This document shows positions 23,487-34,772 of a stretch of 64,000 nt of DNA, in pieces; positions within the stretch are counted from its first letter, which is position 1; the number at the start of each line of letters is the position of its first letter. The notes under the pieces are model-generated. The model had not been told where the DNA came from and made no database searches. It saw nothing but the letters and a program-made list of their open reading frames with translations. This DNA is from Prorocentrum cordatum. Its lineage: Eukaryota > Sar > Dinophyceae > Prorocentrales > Prorocentraceae. A program made the translations under genes and the position numbers. The stretch lies in contig CAUYUJ010017982.1 in NCBI GenBank assembly GCA_963575745.1, forward strand, positions 471,413 to 535,412, read 5' to 3'.

Positions 23487-23560
23487 CCTCGCATACATAC
23501 ATACATCATAATACATACATACATACATCCATAAAACATACATACATTCATAACATTCAT
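23487..23560. repeat. (ACAT)n tract
   Basis: Imperfect ACAT/CATA tetranucleotides over about 70 bp. Confidence 0.95.
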
Positions 23561-24073
23561 AAAATTCCTGCAGTCATACATTCATCAGTAATACATTTCA
23601 TTTAAAATTGGGTAGAGGAGGGTATTATAAGACAACCTATACGACCACCATTCGTGTGAGAAGTGATGGGGGGAGCTGGTGGAAACTGCGACGATTGTGA
23701 TGGTGACGAGGCGGGATCACCCGGGTGACTCCAACCTAAGACCCATGGAGGCCCAACCGGAAAGAAAAAAAAATGGGGCGCGCCGAAGAACCCAGGGGGT
23801 CCGGTTTCCGCGGAGGAAAGAAAAAAACCCTGGCGATGGGGTTCGAGCACGAGGGTTACCCCCCCCTCAAATTCCGGAAGAGGAATGAACTCCCAGCCGC
23901 GGGGGTGCCCGCGCGAGGGGCCCCACCCCCCCAAGCGCAACCAGAGGAAGAAAAGCGTGAGAGCCGAGACTGTAAGTGCAATGCAACAACACCTTAATCG
24001 CGGTTGCACTAGGGATTTGCATTAGTACGGGAACAACTGAATTACAGCCGGTGAGGTTTGGGCTCGGGTTCGG

Positions 24074-24175
24074 GATTATATATTGGGAACCCAGTATATT
24101 GGAAACGCAATATATTGGAAACTCACTATATTGGAAACCCACTATATTGGAAACCCAATATATTCGAAACCCTTA
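24074..24175. repeat. 18-bp minisatellite around TATATTGGAAAC
   Basis: Five to six units of TATATTGGAAACCCA-type sequence, the last one changed to TATATTCGAAACCC. It lies in a low-GC patch. Confidence 0.95.
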
Positions 24176-24639
24176 GTGTAGTGGTCCGATATAGGACATG
24201 ATAGTACCAGTTGTACTCAAGTACGAGTTGTACGGTAGTCGGAGGGGTTCAGGGGTTCCAACGGCAACGCGCGCGGGGAAGAAGGAAAGAAATCCATGCG
24301 CCGCCAGGGGTCCCGGGTTTAACGGGTCGCCGCGAAGGTTGACCCCCCGCGGAAAGAAGAAAAGAAATCCGGCTGGGGGGTTGGGGGGTTGAGGGATGAG
24401 TCACGGGGGCGATGAGGCGGGTGATACGCTTACGAGTCGGCGACGATGCGTGATGACGACGCTGGTAAGACCACTGGGGCAGCACTGGTGCAGCATCGCG
24501 GCACCATCGAAACACCATCGGACGGAGCACCTGAAGACACTGCTGAGGCAAATGAATGACACCGTTGCGACCCGCTCTCTATCTACCAACCTCACTACAC
24601 TATCCATGAGCCCCAGCATCCACCGCGCAATCGATCCGA

Positions 24640-25620
24640 CTGTTTGCATAGCGATCTCACTATCGATCTCGCAATGGATCCCACTATCGATCTACCAGTG
24701 CCACTATCAATCGGTGATTGCGTCACCATCGCCATCGCGGGCAAATCAATGCCACCACCGTCACCACCGCCATCGCCAGTCCCACTATAGATCGATCGAC
24801 ACGAGACACCGCGAGACACCACGGAACAACATAGAAAGCCACAAGGCACCACGAGTCACCACGGGACATCACGGGAAAAGCACGATCGATTACACTAACG
24901 ACCCCTCTATCTACCGATATCACTATCTATCGACCTCACTGTTGATCCCACTTCCGATCTCACTATCGACCCCACTGCCGATTTCACGATCGATCTCACT
25001 TAATCGATCTCACAATCGATCTCACTGTCGACATCCACGGGGCACCACGGGACACCGCGGGACACCGCGCAATGGGACACCACGGGACACAACGGGACAC
25101 CACGGGACACCCCGAGGACACCCCCGGGCCACCGCGGGCCAACCGAGGGGGAGGAGAGACGTGGAGCACGGTTTCGCCCTTGTCAGGGCGGGATCATTCC
25201 CCTCGCCCGCCCACGCAGCTTCGCCTCGCCCGCACACGCACGACACGAAACCGAAGCCGATGTCCTGGTGGGGAGCTCTCCGTTCCACTGCGATCTCAAA
25301 ACGCAACTTCCGATGTACATACTTAGAAGATCTATACGACCACCCTTCGGGTGATAAGGAGGTTCGGGGGGGAGGAAACAACGTCTCACTCGATCGGTCT
25401 CACTATCGATCTCGCTATCGGTCTCGCTCGATCGATCTCACCCGATCGATCTCACAATCGATCTCACTCGATCCATTTCATCCGATCGATCTCACAATCG
25501 ATCTGACGATCGACCTCACAATCGATCTCACTATCGATCTCACTATCGATCTCACAACATATCTCTCATTCGGTCTCACTGTCGATATCACAATCGATCT
25601 CACAATCAACGACATCACCA
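24640..25620. repeat. (ATCGATCTCACT)n and (CACGGGACACCA)n arrays, left arm
   Basis: 12-bp units of ATCGATCTCACT-type dominate 24640-24700, 24900-25035 and 25385-25620, and CACGGGACACCA units fill 24830-24880 and 25030-25125. The reverse complements of both unit types fill 27640-28470. Confidence 0.95.
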
Positions 25621-25822
25621 TCATCAGCATCATCGTCATCAACGTCATCAACATCATCATCATCACCATCGGGACACCATCATCACCACCAGCACCGCAT
25701 CACCACCATCATCAACATCATCAGCACCATCATAATCATCGGGATACCATCATCTTCACCATCGCCATCATCAACATCATTATCATCGGGAAACCATCAT
25801 CATCATCATCCGAACACCACCG

Positions 25823-25866
<44 letters not shown>

Positions 25867-26151
25867 TCATCATCATCATAAACAACACCATCAGCATCAT
25901 CATCACCGGGACGCCATCATCATCATCATCATCATCATCAACATCATCATCATCATCGGGACACCATCATCATCGTCACCATGATCATCATCATCACCAT
26001 CCTCATCATCGGGACACCATCACTATGCTCAGCATCAGCATCATCATCATATCGGGCCACCATCACCCAAATCACCATCATCACCTCATCATCATCCTCA
26101 TCAGCAACAAAATCCTCATCGGGACACCCTCATCGTCATCATCAGCACCAA

Positions 26152-26191
<40 letters not shown>

Positions 26192-26454
26192 GGGACACCA
26201 TCATCATCACCATCATCATCATGAACAACATCATCATCACCATCATTATCATCATCGGGAACCATCGGGACACCATCATCATCATCATCATCAGCATCAT
26301 CATCATCATCATCTTCATCATCGCATCACCATCAACACCATCATGATCATCAACATCATCATCATCGGGACACCATCATCATCAGCAGCAACACCAGCAT
26401 CATCATCAACATCATCATCACCGGGACACCATCATCATCACCACCATGGCCATC

Positions 26455-26485
<31 letters not shown>

Positions 26486-26820
26486 TCATCGGGACACCAT
26501 CAGCGTCACCATTATCATCATCGACATCATCATCATCGGGACACCATCATCATTGTCATCATCATTGGAACACCACCATCATCATCCCATCATCATCATG
26601 AACAACATCATCATCAGCATCAGCATCATCGGGACACCATCATCATCGTCACCATCATCATCATCATCGGGACACCATCACCATCAACATCAACATCAAC
26701 ATCATCGGGCCACCATCACCAAAATCACCATCATCACTTCATCATCATCCCCATCAATACATCATCACCGGGACACCATCATCGCCATCATCATCATCAA
26801 CATCATCATCATGGGGTCAT
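25620..26820. repeat. (ATC)n array with recurring ATCGGGACACCATC
   Basis: About 1.2 kb of ATC triplets punctuated every 50-90 bp by ATCGGGACACC. The long plus-strand frame across it (24396-26846) is Ile/His/Ser homopolymer and not credible as a gene. Confidence 0.97.
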
Positions 26821-27296
26821 GGGGGCACCACTCATGCAGACATTAACCCATCAGTATTCATCCACAGCTCTCCTCATTCCTCAACCTCGACTACATCATC
26901 TTTATGCATCGGGCCCACTCCAGTCTCTATCATCATCTTCCTCATTCACGAATCAACATCTCAGCATCGTCATCTATCATCAACAACATAGCATGACCAT
27001 CATAGCATTCATCATTCTCATCGTATCAATCATCAGCAGCAGCAACTATCAGCATCACCATACTTATCAGCTCAGTCCGGGATCAGCTCATCATCAAGAG
27101 AACCTCATGGCCATTCTCTATCACCGGCCCCTGCTGCCATCATCATCATCACCATCTAATCTTCAATAAATATAGCAAACCATCTTCATCCAGGACACCG
27201 CATTAACCGGCGGTGACAACCGAGGAGGTATACCGGTTGCCGGAAGGGAGACTTTTGGTCCGGCCGCGCCTCAGCTACAGGAGACTTATTTTTCGC

Positions 27297-27600
27297 CCGC
27301 CCACGCAGCTTCGCCTCGCCCGCACGCACGGCACGCACGAACACGAAACTCCCGATGCTCGTTAGTTTTCCTCGGTACTATGGGGTGCTCTCCGTTCCAC
27401 TGTCGATCGTCACCCCTTTCACCTTTCCGTGATAGAGGGGCGGGTAGGGAGTATGTATAGGCGAGTGAGAGCGATACATCGTATCGGAAGGTTTAGGGGT
27501 GATGGTTAGATGGCAGTGCGAAGCGAAGACGCCCCTCACATGGAAGTCGTTTCGTTTCATTCGTGTCGTGCGTGCGGGCGAGGCGAAATTGCGTGGACGC
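27297..27600. repeat. Inverted pair of a CGCAGCTTCGCCTCGCCCGC word
   Basis: The word CGCAGCTTCGCCTCGCCCGC with flanks occurs at about 25210 and 27304 on plus, and as its diverged reverse complement at about 27566-27600. The pair near 27.3/27.6 kb sits at the centre of the larger inverted structure. Confidence 0.8.
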
Positions 27601-27639
27601 GCGAGAGGGATGAACCCGCCGTTGCTAGGGCGAAGTCAA

Positions 27640-28470
27640 GACAAATGATTCTATCCCGTCCGTCCGTCCGGCGGTGGCCCTAGCGGTGTCCCGCGGTGTC
27701 CCGTGATGTCCCGTGGCGTCCCGTGGTGTCCGCCGCTGCTAGGGCGAAGTCAAAACAATGATTACCCTCGCGTCTGGCGGTGGCCCTCGGTGTCCCGCCG
27801 GTGTCCCGTGTTGTCCGCCCCGTTTCTAGTGTGCAATATGTTCAGGCAAATGATTATCCCCTGGCGTTCCGGCGTGTTGCTTTCGCTGGATGTTCCCGCG
27901 TGTCCGTGTGTCCCTTTGAGTTGAGATATCGATAGTGAACTATCGATGCGAAAATATCGTGTGATGTTGAGCTCGATTTGGGATCTGATTAGTGAGTACC
28001 CGTTAGGTGAGATCGATAGTGAGATCGATAGTGAGATCGATGTGGTGCCCCGAGGTGTCCCGTGGTGTGAGATCGATAGTGAGATCGATAGTGAGATCGA
28101 TGTGGTGCCCCGTGGTGTCCCGTTGAGAGATATCGACAGTGAGATCGATAATGAGATCGATCGTGAGATCGATGTGGTGCCCCGAGGTGTCCCGTGGTGT
28201 CCCAAAAAGTGAGATCGATAGTGAGATCGACAAATATCCCGTGGTTTCCGTGGTGTCCCGTTGAGTGATATCGATAGTGAGATCGATAGTGAGATCGATA
28301 GTGATACCGACAGTGAGATCGAGAGGTGTCCCGCGGTGTCCCGCGGTGTCCCGTGGTGTCCCGTGGTGTTCCGTTGAGTGAGATCGATCGTGAGATCGAT
28401 AATGAGATCGACAAGTGTCCCGTGGTGTCCCGTGGTGTCCCGTTGAGTGAGATCGATAGTGAGATCGATT
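27640..28470. repeat. (GTGAGATCGATA)n and (GGTGTCCCGTGG)n arrays, right arm
   Basis: Units are the reverse complements of those at 24.64-25.62 kb and appear interleaved in the same style. Confidence 0.95.
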
Positions 28471-28493
28471 GAGTCAGGTGTTGGTTCCCCCCC

Positions 28494-28542
28494 CCTCTCC
28501 CCCCACAACCTCCTTATCACCCGAAGGGTGGTCGTATAGGTA
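28494..28542 (-). repeat. Inverted copy of a 45-bp word (CTATACGACCACCCTTCGGG)
   Basis: It matches, in inverse orientation, the sequence at 25331-25374, including the following TGATAAGGAGGTT. A third, diverged plus-strand copy is at 23634-23678. Confidence 0.85.
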
Positions 28543-28544
28543 GA

Positions 28545-30010
28545 TTATCTCCCTCCTCGTCCCTCCCGCTCTCTCCCTTCTCCCACCTCCTCCCTCGCTC
28601 CCCTTCTTCCCCCACTGGTTCACGCTCTCCCCCTGGGCGCGGTGCGCAGTGGCCCCGAGGCCTCCGCATGGTTTCAACTTCCAGGAGATGGGAACCCAAC
28701 CTTCGTCATGTTGGAATGTCTGGAGTCTTCTGGGGACAAGCCCAAACCTCCGACGTCGTGATCAATCCGCGAAGTGCCCGAGACTTGACCCCTTTCCTGG
28801 CACCAGTTTCCGTCGTAGGCTGTCTTACTCCTTGTCCCAGGGCCCCATACACTTCTCCGAAGGCCCAAATCTCTAGAAAAATACGCCTGCCTTGATTTTT
28901 GCACGACGCCCACAAAACTGTGGCCGAGGAGCGGGATCAAAGAGGCACCCGGGGCCATCTGGGGACGGGGGGCACCTTCGGAGAACCTCCACAAACGTCT
29001 GAGCACCTCCGAGTACCTTCTGCCACTGCCGCGAGCCTCGTCGTCGCCGTCGTCGCCGCCGTCGTCGTCGTCGCAAACCTCGTCGTCGCCACGGGCAGCA
29101 GGAGCGGAGAGCAGACGCCGCGGCCGCATGCCGCCTGGCCCGCGGCGCGCGCGCGGTGCAGCGCGCGTCCTGCAGCGCGCGGTAGCTGGACTCGAGCCCA
29201 GTGGTCGGCGACGTCTGCCCGTCGTCCGCGCTGCGCTGGGAGTGCTCCTCCTCGGGTCAGCACGTCGTCGTCGCCGCAGCCATCGCCGCCGCAGCCGCCG
29301 CCGCCCGTCTCGGCCGCCGCCAATCTCGAGCCTCGTTCTGTCTACGATCTCGGCCTCCGGGTGCCGTTTTCGACCCCACGGGGCCACCGGCAAAAGCTCG
29401 GACGACCAGAAGTGGCCCGAAGGACGAGACCCACCCACGTGCGGCAGCGAGGCCACGGCGCCTGAGGGCCAGAAGGCCCGCCTTGGACCTCTCGGGGGGT
29501 CCTGTTGCGATTTCGTCTCGGCCATTCTCTGCCGATGGCGACGCGTGACGCTGGTTTTCCATCGAGCCGGCGGGTCTTCTCACAAGTTCTGAACATCCTC
29601 CTCGGCCTTCTCAGAAGGCTGGAGAGGTTTTGAGAAGCCCCGCCGCCTTCTGAGGAGGCCAGCCTCCTATGCCTTCCCCACTCGGTGCGCTGCGGGAAAA
29701 GCACGAGAGGAGGGAAAGGGGGGGGGAGAGGGGGCGCATCGCGTGGTGGGGATTGGCGAGGATGGAATTTGCTTGTGCCTGCTTGTATGTGCTTGGGGTC
29801 TGGGAAAGCCTCCAGAAGCGTCCAGATGCCTCTGGGGACGGGGCTCATGGGCTCTATGTCCCGCATCGAAATCATGGAACGGCTGCACGCGTCTCGGGGA
29901 TGACCCTGAGCGGGTGGCAGTGCCATCGCGCCTTTTGTCTACCCAGATTTCTCCCGATCCCCTCCCCGTGCGTTCCGTGGTCCCATCTGTGTCCCTGCGC
30001 ATGAAATTTA
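28545..30010. other. No recognisable gene
   Basis: Overlapping open frames on both strands at 28674-29590 are driven by CGTCGC-rich sequence (about 29030-29110). The segment 29600-29660 has small palindromes (GCCTTCTCAGAAGGC). At about 29741 the word GTGGTGGGGATTGGCG, followed by GGAATTT, resembles the right end of the dispersed repeat. Confidence 0.35.
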
Positions 30011-30124
30011 GTTATCAATGTCTCACTCCACCCCCGACCAGGAGAAAAGTAAACGACTGCAGTCGACGCCAAGTGAAAGGACGGGAGGGAAGGGTGGGAT
30101 GCCAGATGTAGCGCGAGCGCACCT

Positions 30125-30450
30125 AGCAATCCTTCTCAATCCCTTCCTTCCCCCCTCCCCCTCAATCCCTTCCTTCCCCCCTTCCCTTTCTCCCTCCCCT
30201 TTTCCCCTCCCCCCTCCCCCCTCCCCCTGCCCCTTCTCCCCCTTCTCTCCCTCTCCCTTCCTTCCCCCCTCCCCCCCTCCCCCTTCTCCCCCTTCCCCCT
30301 CCCCCTTCTTCCCTCCCCCTAGATTCCCCGCTTTCCTTCTCAATCCCTTCCTTCCCCCCTCCCCCTTCTCCCTGCTCCTGTCTCTCCAACCACCCCCTCC
30401 CGGCGTCCTCCTCTCCCCGCTCCTTCTCCCAACTTCCTCCCTTTCCCCCT
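30125..30450. repeat. CT-rich (CCCTTCC)n tract
   Basis: About 320 bp of pyrimidine-only sequence with the phrase CTCAATCCCTTCCTTCCCCC repeated three times. Confidence 0.95.
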
Positions 30451-30455
30451 CTCGC

Positions 30456-30576
30456 CATCGCTCGGACGTCCATTCCTCGTGTACTTTTTGATTTCGTGCG
30501 TGTTTTTTCGCCAAATGATCAAGGATGGTCCTCGATGGCCGTCGCCGAGAAAAAATATACACACGTCCGAGCGATG
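30456..30576. other. 121-bp hairpin with a perfect 14-bp terminal stem
   Basis: CATCGCTCGGACGT (30456-30469) and ACGTCCGAGCGATG (30563-30576) are perfect reverse complements. Inside, GTGTAC plus a T-run pairs partly with an A-run plus TATACAC, leaving a terminal loop near 30518. The shape could be a structured RNA precursor or a small foldback element; no transcription signal is evident. Confidence 0.6.
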
Positions 30577-31019
30577 CCAAGCCCTCCCGCTCCCTCTCCC
30601 CCCTTCTTTCTGCCTGTTGGCGCCCCGCCCTGGGGGGAGGCGGGCCGTGCCACAACCGCAGATCGACAGAGTATCGCACCACTTTTGCCGCGCATCGTCA
30701 GCTACACTGCATTGGTCCTCCCCCTCTCCCCTCCGATCTTAGTATTGGGCACGTGGCGAAGAGCCCGTGGCCCCCCCCGAAGGGGCTCTCGACATAATGG
30801 TGCACCACCGAGCTGCCTCGATGAACCCAGACTGCAGCCAATGCTGAGATTTGGGGGGAGGGGGGTGGAAGCGAACATCCAGTCCAAAAATGGCGTGCGT
30901 TCTTGAAGCCACCAAGTGTTGCAACATGTTGTCGATGTACCGTTTGGGGCTGTAGTTTTGACGTGTTCATATTACGTCCAACGCCTCATCAAGCAAGGGA
31001 GAGGGGTGCATTGAGGATG

Positions 31020-31440
31020 GGAAGGAGACGTGAGGAGGACAATGAGGAGGAGAAAAAGGAGGACGACGACGAGGCGGAGAAGGATGAGGAGGAGAGAGAC
31101 GACGACGAGGGAGGACGGCAGAAACACGAGCAAGAGGATGACCATGCTGAGTACGAATACGAGGACGATGACGCGGAGGAGGAGGAGGAGGAGGAGGACA
31201 ATGAGGCGGAGGAGGAGGAGGACGAGGAGGGTGACGACGACGAAGATGACGACGACTACGAAAGGTGGGAGACGACGACGATGATGACGACAACGAGGAA
31301 GTACGGCACACCAGCAAGAGGACGACCACAACGAGGACGAATACGAGGACGAGTACGGCCAGGGGGAGGGGGAGGACGGATGATGAGGGGGGGGGGAGGA
31401 GGACGGCGACGAAGATGAGGAGGAATAGGAGGAGGGGAAG
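31020..31440. repeat. Purine-rich (GAGGAC/GAGGAG)n tract
   Basis: Imperfect GAG/GAC triplets giving acidic frames on plus and Ser-rich frames on minus. A smaller similar patch is at 31850-31930. No gene is supported. Confidence 0.9.
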
Positions 31441-32027
31441 GAGGAGCCGACACTGCCCAACGAGGAGAGAGCGGACACGAAGCGAGCAAGGGACAGAAAA
31501 GAGGCGGCCACGAGGCAAAAGGAGAGCGAGAGAGAGAGAGAGAGAGAACAAAATCCTCAACGTCCAAAAGGCTGCCATGCTCCAGAAGCGCTATTCTGGA
31601 ACGCGGGAACTATATCAAAATCGACGATCATCGACACCACGGAGCAGACGGCGAGCAACAGCAGATGATGCAGCGACGGCCCGAGCTCTACCCCTAGCTA
31701 TGCCATGGATCAGACTGGAACTAAATGGACGACGAGGCCGAACGTGATTGAACGTGGAGAGCATGAAATCTAAGGCCGGGTCAATAATAGTAATCTCATC
31801 TTTAGATGAATACAAAGGGGGTCCCAAAACAAAATCGCCCACGCTCCTAGAGGGAGGGGGAAGAGGAGGAGGAGGAGGAGGAGAAGGACGAGAAGGAGGA
31901 AAAACAGGAGGAGGAAGAGGAGGAGGGGACCGGAGGGGCGACGATTTTGGGGTGAGGGGTGGAGGGGGGAGGGAGGTCGTGCAGAGGATAGGCAAGGGAG
32001 GGGAAGAGTGGGAGCCCTGGGTCCATT

Positions 32028-32356
32028 CCAGTCTTTCCTCTGAGAATCGGGATGAGATGACAAAGGAATTAAGGTCTCATGTTCTCTTTGCTCAGTGGTA
32101 GAGTATTCAGGGAGAGACATCAATGATAAGACAAAGATACCGTTAAGCAATAGTACCCAATAATAGGAAGGGAGGAGGCCGGCCGGCCGACGACCAACGA
32201 CGCGCGACGGACGAAGGCAGGCGCGTTCCTTTTCTCTCTTGAGCACTGAACAGCTGCGGAACAGTGCCGCATCATACTACAGACAGTACATTGCAAGGCA
32301 GGCAGTGAGAGCAGCAAGATTATGATGAGGCGGAGAGGAGCATATTTACTCCCCCC
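32028..32356 (-). repeat. LTR, 3' copy in element sense
   Basis: 329 bp matching 56528-56858 with roughly two dozen differences. Shared words include CTCTGAGAATCGGGAT, GATACCGTTAAGCAATAGTA, GGCCGGCCGGCCGACGACC and TTGCAAGGCAGGCAGTGAG. The TG..CA ends typical of LTRs are not obvious, so exact ends may be off by some bases. The differences between the copies suggest the insertion is not recent. Confidence 0.75.
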
Positions 32357-32360
32357 GCGG
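32349..32360 (-). promoter_or_regulatory. Possible polypurine tract
   Basis: The minus strand reads CGCGGGGGGAGT directly upstream, in element sense, of the 3' LTR, where plus-strand priming would occur. It is short. Confidence 0.3.
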
Positions 32361-32516
32361 CGGGCCTCGCAGGGCCCATCCAGCCACAGCACCCCCGGCC
32401 TGTACATATGTGCAACCACCGGAGCCAGCCGCAAAAAGTTTTACAGCTCAACGGTGGCCACCAGAGGGCCGAAGAGGCCCGACGACTCCCACCATTAGTT
32501 AAATAAACTCTCTCCG

Positions 32517-32538
32517 CCGATTCGACTTTGTCGATCGG
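32517..32538 (-). repeat. Bulged hairpin in noncoding 3' region
   Basis: Outer CCGAT/ATCGG, bulge T, inner CGAC/GTCG, loop TTT. An identical copy is at 33303-33324. Confidence 0.85.
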
Positions 32539-33302
32539 TAGAGCGTACCTGGTTAACAGTATTTCTAGTTCGCGCGCGCGGGGCGGCCCCTGGAAGTCCC
32601 CGGACGAAAAGTACCCCGGCAAGGTCCCGGCAAGGTCCCGGCAGAGATGCCGGAGTGCTGTTACAGGGCCCCAGGACGGGCCAAGAGGTCCCCAAGAAGC
32701 CTCCAAGACGGTCCAAGAGGGCCCCGAGACGGCCAAAGATCGCCCGAAGACGCCCAACAGGGCCCCAAGACAGCCCAAGAGGCCTCCAAGACGCCCCAAG
32801 GGCCTTCCAAGAGGCCTCCGAAGAGGGCCCCAAGAGGCCAAAATCGTTGATTTTCATTGGTTTTTCTATGTTTTTTGCGTTCTGGCTTTTTCGGCTTCCG
32901 GACGCTCCAAGACGGCCCAAGAGGCCCCCAAGACCGCTCCAAGACGGCCCACGAGGCTCCCAAGACGGCCCCGGAACGGCCCAGGAGGGCCCCCAAGACG
33001 GCCCAAGTGCCGCCCAAGACGGACCAAGAGGCCCCAAGACGGGCCCAAGAGGGGCTCAAGAGGGGAACCGAGAACTGAAAAATCGAGCCCTCCGCCCCAG
33101 AAGGCGCCCAGGAGGCCCCAAAAAGGCCCCAAGAGGCCCCCAAGAGGCCCCCAAGACGCCCCAAGAGGCGCCCAAGAGGCCCAAAAGAGGCCCCAAGAGG
33201 CCCCAAAACGGCCCCCAAGAGGCCCCAAAACTCGGCTAGCCCACAACGGTGCGACAATATGGGCCGGCGGAATGAGCGAAGCGATTAAATAAACTCTCTC
33301 CG

Positions 33303-33324
33303 CCGATTCGACTTTGTCGATCGG
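33303..33324 (-). repeat. Bulged hairpin in noncoding 3' region (second identical copy)
   Basis: Outer CCGAT/ATCGG, bulge T, inner CGAC/GTCG, loop TTT. Confidence 0.85.
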
Positions 33325-33336
33325 TAGAGCTCTAAC

Positions 33337-33362
33337 AACCGATACGACTTTGTCGATCGGTT
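33337..33362 (-). repeat. Bulged hairpin in noncoding 3' region (third copy)
   Basis: Outer AACCGAT/ATCGGTT, bulge A, inner CGAC/GTCG, loop TTT. It differs from its neighbour by the bulge base and a longer outer stem. Confidence 0.85.
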
Positions 33363-33395
33363 ATTCCTGCAATGACTAAGTCACGCGGGCTTGGC

Positions 33396-34772
33396 CTAAC
33401 TCAGATTGTCCCATGGATTACTGTCTCTCGACGGCGGAATCGGAAGCCTCGGATGCGAGGACGACGAGCCTCCCTGTCCGCCATCTTTCCCACGGGGCGA
33501 GCGGGATCTATATCCCTTGCCACGGCCAGCGTGATACGTTGTTCTGTTGTGCTTGCCTTGGTTATTCGACTCTTTCCCCTTCGTCGGGAAGTAGCGGTTG
33601 TAGTCCGTGTAAGACAGTATGTGCCACGTTCGTGACAACCAGATATTATCGGCCATCCACCAGATGCGGTCACGATGAACGTAGTATCCATCCTGGACGT
33701 CATGTGTGAAGTGCAGGTAGTGGACCTGCGGGTCGTAGCCAGCAGCGCCGCGGCCGACATCCATGGCTCCATCGCGCGCGCGGGGTGGTCTAGACCAATC
33801 CCGTGGGTCAACCGATGAATACCACGAGTGCTCTTCACCTGCCGAAGCGGCTGGGCCGCTGGCAGAATACGGAGATTCAGTGACCTCGTCGCGAGTCCGA
33901 TCGTCTTGGACGTCGGGCCTGCGTGGTGGAGGTGGCGGAGTTGGTCTCGCCTTCGGCAGATCATCTGGTCTTGTCGGCCCCTCCAGATCAGCTTGGCTGT
34001 CTGGTGGCCCAGCGGCACCTTCGTTCTCACCAACTGTCGCCCCTCGATCTCGAATGAATCGAATAATTTCTCTTGCAGCGGTAGCAACCGAGATGCCGAA
34101 TCTGCCACACGCAGCGCGAAAGGGGCCTTCAACCTTATCTTGTAGCTTCATATCCTCGTCTTCGCAGTTCTCTAGGAGACAATAAACAGCCCCCTGCAAC
34201 TTTGCGCCCTGACGACGGATGTCCGCGCGGACCTGTCTACCCAAATTACGGGCCCATTCCTCGATGAGATCATCCGTGTGAACCGCAGCACGAATGCGAC
34301 AGTCAAGAGCGCATCCGTCCTTCTGTCGCGTATCCTCAGCGCGGTCTGAGCTCCCGCCCTGGGAAGGAGCGGTATTCCCAGGGTGCGCAATGTAATGCCC
34401 CTCGGCAATGAAACTACTAATGATCTCACGAATGATAGCGACCACGCGCATTACACGAGAACCCAATTGCACTCCCAAAACAGGAACTTTCCAGTTCCCA
34501 TCAATGACGTTCCGCACAATCTCCGGGATTTCGTGCGCCCTTTCACCCGACAGTCGTAATATGTTGCGATATGTTGTGCCCGGGCGGAAGCTGTGGTACT
34601 CCACAACGTACTGTGCAGCCACTGCCTTGGCTTCGGGCTGGGTCAATGTAATATTAAACGAATTGTCTTCGCAGTGTGAGTATGTGCACCCGCCAAGTTG
34701 GTCGAGATCAATTGTCCCCTTGATTATCAGCTCGGCCTTGGACCCGCTGACTGGAGTGAAGTCAAGCGTCAC
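33396..34772 (-). CDS. Last cargo ORF, 458 aa, unrecognised
   Basis: Opens MTLDFTPVSGSKAELIIKG with a beta-rich first 110 residues (YRNILRLSGERAHEIPEIVR, then VPVLGVQLGSRVMRVVAIIR). A helical middle (EEWARNLGRQVRADIRRQGA), a Pro-rich linker with hairpins 33840-33864, 33895-33918 and 33983-34004, and a basic Gly/Ser/Arg tail ending DSNPWDNLS follow. The tail could bind nucleic acid. It is the last ORF before the noncoding 3' region. No family recognised. Confidence 0.45.
   Translation of the reverse strand: MTLDFTPVSGSKAELIIKGTIDLDQLGGCTYSHCEDNSFNITLTQPEAKAVAAQYVVEYHSFRPGTTYRNILRLSGERAHEIPEIVRNVIDGNWKVPVLGVQLGSRVMRVVAIIREIISSFIAEGHYIAHPGNTAPSQGGSSDRAEDTRQKDGCALDCRIRAAVHTDDLIEEWARNLGRQVRADIRRQGAKLQGAVYCLLENCEDEDMKLQDKVEGPFRAACGRFGISVATAAREIIRFIRDRGATVGENEGAAGPPDSQADLEGPTRPDDLPKARPTPPPPPRRPDVQDDRTRDEVTESPYSASGPAASAGEEHSWYSSVDPRDWSRPPRARDGAMDVGRGAAGYDPQVHYLHFTHDVQDGYYVHRDRIWWMADNIWLSRTWHILSYTDYNRYFPTKGKESNNQGKHNRTTYHAGRGKGYRSRSPRGKDGGQGGSSSSHPRLPIPPSRDSNPWDNLS
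33895..33918 (-). repeat. Bulged hairpin in last cargo ORF
   Basis: Outer GTCCGA/TCGGGC (one T-G pair), bulge T, inner CGTC/GACG, loop TTG. Confidence 0.8.
33983..34004 (-). repeat. Bulged hairpin in last cargo ORF
   Basis: Outer CCAGA/TCTGG, bulge T, inner CAGC/GCTG, loop TTG; encodes the peptide DSQADLE. Confidence 0.8.

Larger units (their letters stand above)
32499..33330. repeat. 46-bp direct repeats flanking a CCAAGAGGCC minisatellite
   Basis: The word TTAAATAAACTCTCTCCGCC, running on through a bulged hairpin to GGTAGAGC, occurs at 32499-32544 and again at 33285-33330. Between them lie about 740 bp dominated by CCCAAGAGGCCCC units (about 32690-33235). Either the minisatellite was inserted with duplication of 46 bp, or unequal exchange placed it there. 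Both repeats are in the noncoding 3' part of the LTR element. Confidence 0.9.

Noticed and set aside
24396-26846. An 816-codon plus-strand frame
   Set aside because: It is Ile/His/Ser homopolymer read from ATC and GATC-type repeats.
30456-30576. A tRNA or snRNA gene
   Set aside because: No cloverleaf, no B-box, no Sm site; only a long hairpin.
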